A stretch of 64,000 nt of DNA from JAGSPQ01 sp038206395. Lineage in GTDB: Bacteria; Myxococcota; Myxococcia; Myxococcales; Myxococcaceae. Each line of letters starts with the position of its first letter. The first letter of the stretch is position 1. Below the pieces are notes generated by a model, which was not told where the DNA came from, made no database searches, and saw only the letters and a list, made by a program, of their open reading frames with translations. The stretch spans positions 40,267 through 104,266 of the forward strand of contig JBBRAX010000019.1 in assembly GCA_038206395.1 (NCBI GenBank), written 5' to 3'. The position numbers were made by a program, and so were the translations under genes. Shown here piece by piece: positions 8,056 through 21,412 of this stretch.

Positions 8056-9666
8056 CTACAGGCTGAGCGAGACCCGCAGGCGCACGAGGCCGACGGGATC
8101 CATGCGGCCACCCTGCTTCGCGAACGCGTTGCCGGGGAAGAAGGCGCCGCCTTCGAGGGTGGCTGCGACGTGGAGGTCGGGGGTGAGATCCCATTTGCCC
8201 TGCATGCCGAGGTCGACTTCGGTGCCCAGGTAGTCGCCGGGCTTCGAGCCGAAGGCGTTGATGGTCGCGCCGCCGCCGGTGAGCCGGCTGTTGTACGGGT
8301 CGGTGAGCTTGGCGGTCGAGAAGGCGACCAGCGGGCCGCCGTAGACGTCGAGCCAGTCGGCGAGGTGGTGGCTGACGCGGGGGAAGAAGTAGGCCGCGCT
8401 GGTGATCGAGCCGCCGGTGGGGAGCAGGTTGATGCTCTCGGGCGGGTAGCCAGTGAGGGTCGGGTCGCTGAGCCGCAGCGCGGTGCGCGCCGTCTGGTAG
8501 CCGATCACCTGGTCGAAGAGGATCAGGCCCGCGTGGGTGTCTCGGTCGAAGCGGAAGGCGTTGTTTTGATCGTCGTACGGGTTGTTGTCGCCCGAGGCGT
8601 AGCCGACGTCGAGCATCAGGGTGGTGTCGTTGATCTGGTAGGCGACCTTGCCGAGCGCGCCGAGCTGGTTGACGTGCATCACGGGGGCCTCGGTGGTGCG
8701 GCCCTGGGTGGTGGTGCCGGTGATCGCCGCCAGCTCGAAGCCGACGCTCAAGGCGTCCCACTTCCAGCGGCCCGCGAGATCGATGACGACGGCGTCGGTG
8801 GCGCGCTCGCCCGTCGGAGCGATCTCCGCGCGCTGGTACCGGTAGATCGCGGTCAGGGCGAGGATCTTCTCGGGCGCGGCGTTGAAGCGCAGGCCGATGA
8901 TTCCCTGGAACGCGCGATCGCCTTCGTAGAAGTCAGCCGTGCCGTCGCGAACGACGAGGTCGGCGGCGAGAACGGGCTCGACGGCGCGCCACGCTCCACC
9001 GAAGTCGTAGAGGGGCCGGCCGATGGCGAGCAGCCGCCAGGCGAGCGAGCCATAACGTGCCTGCCCGAAGTCACCCGGCGCGGCGTCGGTGGCGCCCGAG
9101 TTCGAAAGAATGCCGAGGCCGAACTGCGAGGTCTGCTGGCCCAGGCGCAGCGCCCCGGTGGCCCAGCGGTACTCGAGGAAGGCCTGACGCAGCTCGACGG
9201 CGCTGATGAAGCGAACCGGCGTTCGGTCGGCCACGATCGTCGGGCCGGGCGTGCCGATCACCGCGCCGTTGACCGCGTCGAACTCGACGAACAACCGGGC
9301 CTGGCCGTACTTGAGCTCGGGCGCGACGCGGACGCGGACCTCGAACGGATCCGGCGCCACCGTCTGCCTTTCGTCGACCTGGAACCGGCTGATCAGCGTC
9401 TCGCTCAAGCGAATCGAGCCGCCGACAGAGAGCTCGACCTCGTTGCCAGTGAAGCCCGCGTCGAGCTGCAGCGGCGGTTCGACCACTGGCTTCACTGAAG
9501 GGCTGCCTGCGTCTTCGATCGCCGTCCCGGCGTCTTCGACCACCCGGGGTCCGCCGTCGAGGTCGGTGACGATGTCCGTCTGCGCGGACGCCGCGCTGGC
9601 GATAAAAAAGGCGACAAGCGCCACCAAGCTTCCCACTGCTTTCTTTTCGCTGGCTCGTCGTCCCAT
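8056..9666 (-). CDS. Putative outer-membrane beta-barrel protein
   Basis: A 536-residue exported protein. The ATG at 9666 gives a typical signal peptide (MGRRASEKK, a hydrophobic core, then ASAAS-AQ); the longer frame from 9711 would bury it. After a short acidic, Pro-rich linker the protein is made of alternating amphipathic strands with many aromatic residues and repeated RLGQQTSQFGLGIL- and YRYQRAE-type segments, ending in RVRLRVSLSL-like alternation expected of a final barrel strand. It resembles porin or alginate-export-type barrels (inference). It diverges from the lipoprotein gene at 9733 across 66 bp and is followed without a gap by the 7225-8055 gene. Confidence 0.7.
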   Translation of the reverse strand: MGRRASEKKAVGSLVALVAFFIASAASAQTDIVTDLDGGPRVVEDAGTAIEDAGSPSVKPVVEPPLQLDAGFTGNEVELSVGGSIRLSETLISRFQVDERQTVAPDPFEVRVRVAPELKYGQARLFVEFDAVNGAVIGTPGPTIVADRTPVRFISAVELRQAFLEYRWATGALRLGQQTSQFGLGILSNSGATDAAPGDFGQARYGSLAWRLLAIGRPLYDFGGAWRAVEPVLAADLVVRDGTADFYEGDRAFQGIIGLRFNAAPEKILALTAIYRYQRAEIAPTGERATDAVVIDLAGRWKWDALSVGFELAAITGTTTQGRTTEAPVMHVNQLGALGKVAYQINDTTLMLDVGYASGDNNPYDDQNNAFRFDRDTHAGLILFDQVIGYQTARTALRLSDPTLTGYPPESINLLPTGGSITSAAYFFPRVSHHLADWLDVYGGPLVAFSTAKLTDPYNSRLTGGGATINAFGSKPGDYLGTEVDLGMQGKWDLTPDLHVAATLEGGAFFPGNAFAKQGGRMDPVGLVRLRVSLSL

Positions 9667-9732
9667 TTTCGCGCGGCACCGTAGCCGAAGAGCCCTACCC
9701 GTCGCGCTCAAAACCCGCTACCTAGTCGCCCC

Positions 9733-12732
9733 ATGAGAAGGTTCGCGATCGCGGTGTGCCTGCTGGTCGGCTGTGCCCCTGGTCCCGAAGGACTGGCGCC
9801 CGCAGAACAGGGCCCCGGCCCGAAGGTGTCTTTCGACGTCTTCCACCGGCCGTTGCCTGACATCCCCCTGCCCAACGACTTCGCGACCCGGTTCGACGGG
9901 CTTCAGCCGACCAAGCGCAGCATCAACGCCTCGATCGAAGTCGCGCCGACCCAGTGGGAAAAGAGCACCCGCATGGAACTCGACGCCGTCAGCGGCTGGG
10001 GCACCCTCGCCCCGATCACTGTCTCGTTCACCGAGCCGTTGGACCTCAAGAAGCTCGTCGCCCGCCACCAGGCCGTGAACGACACCGATGACGACGCGTT
10101 CTACGTGATCGACATCACCGAAGGCTCGCCCGAGCGCTGCCAGCTTCAGCTGATGGACGTCGGCCAGGGCCACTTCCCGCTGGTGGCCGATGATCGCAGC
10201 TACTACCCGGACGAGCCGCACAGCTCGCTCGAGCAGCTGCAGTTCGAGCAGGAAGAAGAGGACCTGAACCACAACGGCGTCATGGACCCGGGCGAAGACA
10301 CCGACATGGACGGCATTCTCGATCACCCGAACACGCTCGACGGCACGCCGTCGGCCTTCGACGTGATGGGCTTCTACGAGCGCGAGACGAACACGCTGAT
10401 CGCGAAGCCGCTGTACCCGTTTCGTGAAGCGACGACCTACGCGGTGGTGTTGACGAAGCGCCTCGTCGGCGTCGACGGCAACCCGGTGCGCTCGCCCTTC
10501 GGTTCCATCAACCACCTCGCGCAGACAAAGGCGCTCGAGCCGCTGAAGCAGTGCCTCGGGATGGCGAAGCTTTCCACCGATGACATCGCCTTCACCTGGT
10601 CGTTCACCACCCAGTCGCTGACGCACGAGTACAAGGCGGTGCGCGATGGCCTCTATGGCCTGGGCACGCTGGCGCGCCTGAACACGGAGTACCCGGCGCA
10701 GCTGAACACCCTGGAAGAGGCGCGGCGCCGCACGACAGCGAAGACGAACACGAAGATCGTCCCCGGGGCGCAGTTCCTTCAGTTCGGCAGCCAGCTGCTC
10801 GAGCTGTACGGGGGAAGCCAGACGTCGGGCACCAAGAAGCTGCTCACCGAGTTCCTGAGCTTCGTCGACTTCTACGCGTCGGCCACTTTCATCTCGCCGC
10901 AGTTCTTCCCCCGCAACGACGCGGAAGGAAAGCCGCTGCCGCTCTACGCGCAGACCTTCAAGCTGAAGGCAGCGCTGGGGGAAGCCGAGACGCGGCCCGA
11001 GATCGTGCCGGTGCTGTTGTCGGTGCCGAAGGATCGCAAGGGCCCGGCGCCGGTCGTGATCTTCATGCACGGCCACGGCAGCTCGAAGCTCGACTCGCTG
11101 CTGATGATGGGGCCGATGGCGCGCTTCGGGATGGCGACGATCGGCATGGACGCGGTCAGCCACGGCATCGGGCTGGGCAAAGAGGAAGAGAACATCATCA
11201 GCGAGATCGTGAAGCCCTATGGCATCGACCCGCTGGCGAGGGCGATTCTGCAGGGGCGCTCGCTCGATCAGAACGGCGACGGCATTCAGGACTCGGGCGT
11301 CGACTTCTTCACCGGCTACGTGATCCACACGCGAGACATGATTCGCCAGACGGCGATCGACCTGATGCAGCTGATCCGCGTGCTGCGCTCGTTCGACGGC
11401 AAGAAGACGTGGGAGTTCGACGTGAACCGCGATGGCAAGCCGGATCTCGCGGGCGACTTCGATGGCGACGGGGTGGTCGACTTCGGCGGGCCGGGCGTGC
11501 CGATCTACGTCTCGGGCGCTTCGCTGGGCGGCATTCTGTCGAGCCTGATGGGCGGCATCGAGCCGGACATCGACGCGATCGCTCCGATTCTGCCGGGCGG
11601 CTACCTGTCGGAAATCGGCACCCGGTCTGATCTGCGGCAGGTGCGCGACCCGCTGGTGCTGCGCATGCTCGCGCCGCTGATGCTGGTGCACCCGGACGCG
11701 CAGGGAAACAACGCGCTGTTCCAGATGATCCCGGACCTGGGCCGCGCCGTCGAGCTCAAGGTCGGAAACCTGCCCGCGCTGACGCCGGGCGCGATCGCGG
11801 TCGTCACCAACCAGAAGACGGGCGAGTGGCGCTGTGGCCGCGTGCAGAAGAACGGTCACCTGCGGCTCGCGGTGTCGTCGGACATGGGTGACAAGCTCAA
11901 GTTCGAGATCTTCAACAAAGAGCTGCCGAGCCGCCCGCGCGAGGGCTGCGATCCGGCGGGCTTCACGGCGTCGCAGACGATCGAGACCTTCAGCGAGCGG
12001 GTGACTTTCCAGACGCGGGTCTACCCGGCAGGCTCGCCGCTGCTGGCGCTGGGCGATGGCTTCGGGATGCGGCGGGGCTCGCCTGAGCTGCGGCGGCTGC
12101 TGAACCTGGCGCAGGTGGGGCTCGAGTCAGCGGATCCGGCGAACTTCGCTCCGTTCTACGAGCAGGCGCACGGCCGGACGCTGGAGTACGGCGACGGCTC
12201 GAAGGTCGCGACGCGCTCGATGATGGTGCCGATGACGGGCGACCCGGGCGTGCCGGTGGCGACGGCGGCAGCGTTGCTCCGCGCGGCGGGCCACCTCGAC
12301 TACCGGAACATCGACCCGCGCTACGGCAAGACGCCGCAGCAGGTGCTGATCGACACCGGCTTCGTCGAAGGCGTCGAGCGCACGGGCCGGCACAAGGACG
12401 CGAACGGGCGAAACGTGCTGATGGACGTCGACGTGCTGCAGGACGTGGCGATGGCGAATGACGGCTTCGGCGTGCCGCGGCTCAACCCGCCGCTGCGGCT
12501 CATCCGCAAGTCCGAGAAGCTCGGCGGCACCGTCGGGGCGATCTTCCCGATGATGAACCCGCTGGGCGAGCACAGCTTCCCCGTGCCGGACCCCGCGAAG
12601 TCGTTCGACCTCGGCACCCTGATGATCAACATCTTCGCCAGCTACCTCGGCAGCGGCGGCGACAAGATGCCCCTCGAGGCCTGCATGGAGCGAGCGAACT
12701 GCACCTGGTTCAAGCCGGTGCCGCCTCCTTGA
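9733..12732 (+). CDS. Large lipoprotein with alpha/beta-hydrolase domain and Ca-binding-type repeats (VolA-like)
   Basis: A 999-residue protein. MRRFAIAVCLLVGC is a lipoprotein signal with Cys14 as the lipidation site. The early PLPNDFATRFDG and SGWGTLAPITVSF segments resemble the N-terminal domain of the bacterial virulence-factor lipase (VolA/Pla-1) family. A hydrolase core follows: VIFMHGHGSSK (oxyanion-type HG) near residue 440 and a nucleophile elbow GASLGG near residue 598. Asp-rich DxNxDGxxD loops (DLNHNGVMDPGEDTDMDG, DQNGDGIQD, DVNRDGKPD, DFDGDGVVD) look like calcium-binding thrombospondin-type-3 or EF-hand-like loops. I infer a surface lipase/esterase; the substrate is unknown. It is longer than typical VolA proteins. 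It converges on the DUF5916 remnant. Confidence 0.75.
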   Translation: MRRFAIAVCLLVGCAPGPEGLAPAEQGPGPKVSFDVFHRPLPDIPLPNDFATRFDGLQPTKRSINASIEVAPTQWEKSTRMELDAVSGWGTLAPITVSFTEPLDLKKLVARHQAVNDTDDDAFYVIDITEGSPERCQLQLMDVGQGHFPLVADDRSYYPDEPHSSLEQLQFEQEEEDLNHNGVMDPGEDTDMDGILDHPNTLDGTPSAFDVMGFYERETNTLIAKPLYPFREATTYAVVLTKRLVGVDGNPVRSPFGSINHLAQTKALEPLKQCLGMAKLSTDDIAFTWSFTTQSLTHEYKAVRDGLYGLGTLARLNTEYPAQLNTLEEARRRTTAKTNTKIVPGAQFLQFGSQLLELYGGSQTSGTKKLLTEFLSFVDFYASATFISPQFFPRNDAEGKPLPLYAQTFKLKAALGEAETRPEIVPVLLSVPKDRKGPAPVVIFMHGHGSSKLDSLLMMGPMARFGMATIGMDAVSHGIGLGKEEENIISEIVKPYGIDPLARAILQGRSLDQNGDGIQDSGVDFFTGYVIHTRDMIRQTAIDLMQLIRVLRSFDGKKTWEFDVNRDGKPDLAGDFDGDGVVDFGGPGVPIYVSGASLGGILSSLMGGIEPDIDAIAPILPGGYLSEIGTRSDLRQVRDPLVLRMLAPLMLVHPDAQGNNALFQMIPDLGRAVELKVGNLPALTPGAIAVVTNQKTGEWRCGRVQKNGHLRLAVSSDMGDKLKFEIFNKELPSRPREGCDPAGFTASQTIETFSERVTFQTRVYPAGSPLLALGDGFGMRRGSPELRRLLNLAQVGLESADPANFAPFYEQAHGRTLEYGDGSKVATRSMMVPMTGDPGVPVATAAALLRAAGHLDYRNIDPRYGKTPQQVLIDTGFVEGVERTGRHKDANGRNVLMDVDVLQDVAMANDGFGVPRLNPPLRLIRKSEKLGGTVGAIFPMMNPLGEHSFPVPDPAKSFDLGTLMINIFASYLGSGGDKMPLEACMERANCTWFKPVPPP

Positions 12733-12768
12733 CGCGGGGTCTTTAGCCCCACCAGTACGACCACCTGA

Positions 12769-13856
12769 TCAGGATTGAATCCGTCGCCGGCCCGGAGAAC
12801 AGCTTGTCCGGGGCGAGCGCTTCGAAGCCCTTGACCGTCTGCGTCGGCGCGCCCTGCTGCGACCGCGCGAATAGAAAAGCGTGTGCGGCGAGCGGCCATT
12901 CTGCGCGCCAACCGGGTTGAAGACGTCGAGCCCGGTGGTGAAGAAGGGGCGGCGCTCTGGGAAGAACAGCTCGTTGTTCGACAGGTTCTGCAGGATGACG
13001 TCTGCCTCGAGCTGGCCGAAGTCGGGGTTGACCGTCGCATTGAGCTGCAGCTCGCGGGTCAGCTGGGCCTTCACGTCGAAGCCGAGATCCTCTGACGGCC
13101 GCAGCACCCGCGGCTCGGGCTGCCCATCAAGCTCGGGGGCGAAGACCAGCCGCGCCGCCGCATACGGCAGCCACTCGACCGACACGCCCGGCTTCTGCTC
13201 GACGCCGCGCAGGTGGCCGTAGCGCGAGACGATCGCATTGGCGTTGCGTGGGATCACCACCGTCGTGAGCGTCCCGTGGGTGCGCGAGATGTCGCGCCGC
13301 CCAAAGAAGCCCCACGTCGGCAGATCGCTGGTCGAGCCGGTGAGCAGGTTGAGTGGGATCTTCATTTCCGCCGACCAGCCGTCAGGCCGCCGGGCGACCC
13401 GCGCATCCCAGACGCCGTCCCAGGCTTTGGTGAACTCGGTGTCCGCGGTCATCACGCCGTCGAGCAGCACCCCGCCGGCGTTGACGCGGAAGACGAACGC
13501 CGACCGATGATCGTGCCGGGTGTCGATCGCGATCGCCACCAGGTCCGACGCGGGAAGATCGTCGCGGCGCGAGAGGCTGGTGAGCATCGTCTCGGGCTGC
13601 GAGTCGAAGCAGACGAACGAGACGTAGAGGAAGGCGTCGTCGAACAGCACCCGCAGCTCGGTGCGCTCGCTGGGCGCCTTGTTCGCTCGGGGAAGCTCTG
13701 GAGGAAGCCATCGAAGATCGGCGCCGTCTGCCACGTGGCCTCATCGACCTTGCCGTCGAGCAGGATCTCGGACGAAGTGCGCGCGGCGGCCAGGTGTTGG
13801 TCGACGCCTAAGCCTTCGATGGCGGTCAGCAGCGTGAAAGCGAGCAGGGTCAGCAT
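12769..13856 (-). pseudogene. DUF5916 / family-9 carbohydrate-binding-like protein, frameshifted and truncated
   Basis: The ATG at 13856 opens with a signal-peptide-like MLTLLAFTLLTAIEG, then ILLDGKVDEATWQTAPIFDGFLQSFP, the start of the CBM9-like domain of DUF5916 proteins. At about 13690 the homology moves to another minus frame (NKAPSERTELRVLFDD and onward, 13734-12769), consistent with loss of one base in the CCCGAGCGAAC stretch. The second frame continues through SAFVFRVNAGGVLLDG, GWSAEMKIPLNLL and FGQLEADVILQNLSNNELFFPERRPFF, all typical of the family, then ends after LFYSRG. The C-terminal barrel half (a further 350-500 residues in the family) is absent. The start is only 8 nt after the stop of the sigma-54 activator gene, so it was the last gene of that operon. 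Confidence 0.75.
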
Positions 13857-13864
13857 CGACTGGC

Positions 13865-15565
<1,701 letters not shown>

Positions 15566-15582
15566 GTGGGGAACCTACCGCT

Positions 15583-16095
15583 TCACGGAGCGTCAGCGCC
15601 GACTTTCGCCGTCGCGCCGGCCGCCGCGAGCCGCTTCTGCAGCGCCTCAGCGTCGGCAACCGACAGCCCGAACTTGATCATGCTGGGCGTCTGTTCGGCG
15701 AGATCCTTGGACTCCTTCAGGCCGAGCCCCGTCACCTCACGGATGATCTTGATCACCTCAATTTTCTTCGAGCCGCAGCTGACCAGCGTCACCGACATCC
15801 CGCCAACCGCCGCGGACTTCTGCGACGCGGGCGCGGGGGCCGAGGCTGAATCGACGACGCGCGCCGTGGCGCCGGCCGCGGCGAGCTCGGCTTGAAGCGC
15901 CTCAGCAGCGGCGCGGTCGAGGTTGCTCTTCACGATCTTCGGCGCCGCCTCGACGAGCTCCTTCGAGTCCTTGAGGCCCAGGCCAGTGCGGTCTTTGACG
16001 ACCTTGATCACCTGGATCTTGTTGGGGCCCATCGCCGTCAGCTCGACCGAGAAGCCAGGTTCAGCGGAAAGGATCAGAAGAAGGGCGAGGATCAT
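15583..16095 (-). CDS. Exported protein with two ribosomal L7/L12 C-terminal-like domains
   Basis: A 170-residue protein. MILALLLILSAEPGFS acts as a signal peptide. Two copies of an L7/L12 CTD-like fold follow, separated by a Ser/Ala/Pro linker: KIQVIKVVKDRTGLGLKDSKELVE near residues 26-50 and KIEVIKIIREVTGLGLKESKDLAE near 108-132. Each ends in the helix and strand typical of L7/L12 (AAGATARV, AAGATAKV). It has no L7/L12 N-terminal dimerisation domain. The ATG at 16095 is preferred over the GTG at 16101 because AGAGGT lies a proper 7 nt upstream of it. It lies 9 nt after boxR. Domains of this type outside the ribosome are known but poorly understood; export of a tandem pair is odd. Confidence 0.85.
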   Translation of the reverse strand: MILALLLILSAEPGFSVELTAMGPNKIQVIKVVKDRTGLGLKDSKELVEAAPKIVKSNLDRAAAEALQAELAAAGATARVVDSASAPAPASQKSAAVGGMSVTLVSCGSKKIEVIKIIREVTGLGLKESKDLAEQTPSMIKFGLSVADAEALQKRLAAAGATAKVGADAP

Positions 16096-16104
16096 GCACA
16101 CCTC

Positions 16105-16839
16105 TTACAACGACTGGGCCAGCTCCTCGACCACCGCGCTCACGGTGCGGCTCGAGGTGACGCACTGCCGCCGGGCCTGCGCGTAGAGCGGCTGACGTTC
16201 TTTCAGGCGGCGCTTCAGCTCGGCCATCGCGTGGGGCCGGTTCTGCATCGGGCGCAGGTCGCCCTGCTTCACGACGCGGGTCCAGTGCTCTTCCGGCGTC
16301 GCCTTGAGCCAGACGGTCTCGGTTCGAGCGAGCAGCAGCGCGTACGCCTCGGGCGACGTCACCAGGCCCCCGCCCGTCGCGAGCACGCCGCGCGGATGCG
16401 ACTCGAGGAACTTCATCAGCGCCTGCAGCTCGAGCCCTCGAAAGTAGTCCTCGCCGTGAATCGCGAACAGCTCGGGCAGCCGCATGCCCGCCGCCGCCTC
16501 GACCAGCTGATCGAGCTCGAAGAAGCCGACGCCCAGCTTCCCGGCCAGCGCCTGCCCGATGCTGCTCTTCCCGGCCCCCCGCAGGCCCAACAGCGAGATC
16601 ACGCCGCGCGAGGGCGCGACCGCTGCCGCCTCGAAGAAGTGCCCCAGCGGCAGCGTCAACGCCTCGGCCACCTGCTGCAGGTTGAGCAGCGAGATGTTCG
16701 CCCTGCCCGCCTCGAGCTCGCTGACGAACCGTTCGGACAAGCCCGACGCCTTCGCGAGCCCCTTCAGCGTCTGGCGCTGCTGTTGCCGGCGCGCGCGCAC
16801 CTTGCGTCCCACCTCCAGCAGCAGCGGTTCGGCCTTCAT
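16105..16839 (-). CDS. boxR: BoxR/BzdR-type benzoyl-CoA-responsive regulator (HTH + shikimate-kinase-like domain)
   Basis: A 244-residue two-domain regulator. Residues 10-65 form an XRE-type HTH (LKGLAKASGLSERFVSELEAGRANIS). From about 79 the protein reads as a shikimate-kinase-like fold with P-loop GLRGAGKS at residues 85-92 and the later VLATGGGLV and LRPMQNRP motifs of that family. In BzdR/BoxR this domain senses benzoyl-CoA and relieves repression. The gene is transcribed away from boxC, across 87 bp holding a perfect palindrome, as expected for an autoregulated repressor. It is somewhat shorter than BzdR (about 300 residues), mostly at the N-terminus and linker. The ATG at 16839 is the first start in the family-like region. 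Confidence 0.92.
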   Translation of the reverse strand: MKAEPLLLEVGRKVRARRQQQRQTLKGLAKASGLSERFVSELEAGRANISLLNLQQVAEALTLPLGHFFEAAAVAPSRGVISLLGLRGAGKSSIGQALAGKLGVGFFELDQLVEAAAGMRLPELFAIHGEDYFRGLELQALMKFLESHPRGVLATGGGLVTSPEAYALLLARTETVWLKATPEEHWTRVVKQGDLRPMQNRPHAMAELKRRLKERQPLYAQARRQCVTSSRTVSAVVEELAQSL

Positions 16840-16846
16840 CGGTTGA

Positions 16847-16858
16847 GCAGTATACTGC
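16847..16858. promoter_or_regulatory. Perfect 12-bp palindrome, candidate BoxR operator
   Basis: GCAGTATACTGC is perfectly self-complementary and lies between the divergent boxR and boxC starts, 7 bp upstream of the boxR ATG. An HTH dimer here could shut off boxR and, by its position, affect boxC transcription. Assignment to BoxR is inferred from position and symmetry. Confidence 0.5.
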
Positions 16859-16926
16859 CGAGTCTCGCGGCCGCACGCACTATGTTGCTTGCGCGGAAGG
16901 ACAAGGGTGTGCCAGATCGACGGGCC

Positions 16927-18594
<1,668 letters not shown>

Positions 18595-18614
18595 AAAAAA
18601 AGGAGAGAGAACCC

Positions 18615-20033
<1,419 letters not shown>

Positions 20034-20039
20034 CTGCCT

Positions 20040-20067
20040 GATTCCGCAGCAATCGAGGCTCGGAATC
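20040..20067 (+). terminator. Weak hairpin after boxB (possible terminator)
   Basis: GATTCCG (20040-20046) pairs with CGGAATC (20061-20067) across a 14-nt loop, followed by a second short inverted repeat GGGCC/GGCCC (20072-20091) around a pyrimidine-rich loop. There is no U-run, so intrinsic termination is uncertain. Confidence 0.3.
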
Positions 20068-20131
20068 GATCGGGCCTTCTCTTTCTGGCCCCCTGGTGTG
20101 TCTGTATCGGTTCAACGGACCAGGGGTGGGC

Positions 20132-21412
20132 ATGAGGGGCTTCATCGCAGTCGCGGTCGCAGCAACGGGGTTTTGGGCCTGCGGGCCCTCGTCGGTCAGC
20201 CTTCCGGATCCGGTGGATCTGACGGGGCCGCGCACCTGGTACGGGTCGATCGCTCCGCTGGTCGGCGCGCGGTGCGCGATCTGCCACACGTCCGGAGACA
20301 TCGGCCCGTTTCCGCTGGAAACCTGGGACGACGTCCAGCCGCGGCTCGCGCAGATCAAAGCGGCGGTGGCCAGCGATCGCATGCCGCCCTTCCCTCCCAC
20401 CCAGACCGACGCGTCGGGCTGCCCGAAGATCGACGACGTGCGCCAGATGGGCGCGGCCGAGAAGAAGCTGCTGCTCGACTGGCTTGAGGACGGCGCTCCG
20501 ATGGGCGAGCAGCGCGAGCTGCCGAAGCCGAAGCCCAACAAGCCGCTGGGAGACCCCACCGACCGCTGGAAGATGCCGGTGAAGTACAAGTCGACGATCA
20601 CGCAGGGCGACGACTACCGCTGCTTCCTGATCATCCCGAACCTGCTCACCCCGATCACCGTCGCCGCCGTCTCGGCCGAGCCCGGCAACCGCGGCATTGT
20701 TCACCACTCGGCGGTGTACCTGGTGCCGCCCGATCAGCTCGAGAAGCTGCGCGCGAAGGAAAAGGAGGACGACGCGCCCGGCTACAGCTGCTTCGGCGGC
20801 GTCGGCATCGAGCAGGCCTACCCGACGGGCTTCTGGGTGCCGGGCAACGACGCGCCGCTGGTGCCTCCGCAGGCTTCCGTCGGCTACTACCTGCCGGTCG
20901 GTTGGGCGTTCGTCCTTCAGCAGCACTACAACCTGCAGGGCAGCGCTGGCGAAGACGAGACCAGCGTCGTGCTGTGGCGCGCCCCCGGCATCGTCACTGA
21001 GTACCCGCACTACCTGCTGGTCGGGAACTTCGACCTCACGCTGCCGCCGATGTCGAAGACGACGGTGGAGTCGATGGGTGATCTGTTGAAGAAGGGCGAA
21101 GGAACCCCTGCGCTAAACGTCGGCGCCGAAGGCCGCATCTACGCCGTCTGGGGCCATATGCATCTGCTCGGCAAGTCGCTGGACATGGATCTCGTTCGGC
21201 CAGACGGCAGCACCCAGTGCCTGCTGCGCATCCCCCAATGGCAGTTTCACTGGCAGAGCGTCTACAAGCTCAAAGATCCCGTCGTCGCGAAGGGCGGCGA
21301 CAAGGTTCGGGTGCGCTGCAGCTACGAGAACCTGGGCACCAGCACCGTCACCTACGGTGAAGGCACCGCCGACGAGATGTGCTTTGGGTCGGTCGGAATG
21401 CGGGACCTGTGA
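20132..21412 (+). CDS. Lipoprotein with CxxCH heme site and copper type II monooxygenase-like domain
   Basis: A 426-residue protein. MRGFIAVAVAATGFWAC is a lipoprotein signal (Cys17). Near residue 48 a CAICHT motif provides a c-type heme site, followed by a short cytochrome-like helical domain with the MPPFPPT loop. The remaining 300 residues carry the metal ligands of the copper type II, ascorbate-dependent monooxygenase fold (PHM/DBH class): an HH pair (GIVHHSAVYLV), a single His (QQHYNLQ), an HxH pair (GHMHLLG) and a late Met (DEMCFG). I infer a periplasmic copper oxidase or monooxygenase with built-in electron delivery; the substrate is unknown. It overlaps the next gene by one base (TGATG). 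Confidence 0.75.
   Translation: MRGFIAVAVAATGFWACGPSSVSLPDPVDLTGPRTWYGSIAPLVGARCAICHTSGDIGPFPLETWDDVQPRLAQIKAAVASDRMPPFPPTQTDASGCPKIDDVRQMGAAEKKLLLDWLEDGAPMGEQRELPKPKPNKPLGDPTDRWKMPVKYKSTITQGDDYRCFLIIPNLLTPITVAAVSAEPGNRGIVHHSAVYLVPPDQLEKLRAKEKEDDAPGYSCFGGVGIEQAYPTGFWVPGNDAPLVPPQASVGYYLPVGWAFVLQQHYNLQGSAGEDETSVVLWRAPGIVTEYPHYLLVGNFDLTLPPMSKTTVESMGDLLKKGEGTPALNVGAEGRIYAVWGHMHLLGKSLDMDLVRPDGSTQCLLRIPQWQFHWQSVYKLKDPVVAKGGDKVRVRCSYENLGTSTVTYGEGTADEMCFGSVGMRDL

Noticed and set aside
9718..11859. Long open frame (about 700 codons) antisense to the lipoprotein hydrolase gene
   Set aside because: The composition is His/Arg/Leu-rich without domain features, as expected of a mirror frame in GC-rich DNA; the plus-strand gene has a lipoprotein signal and hydrolase motifs.
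20040..20091. Strong intrinsic terminator after boxB
   Set aside because: Two short inverted repeats exist but no U-run follows, so it is listed only as a weak candidate.
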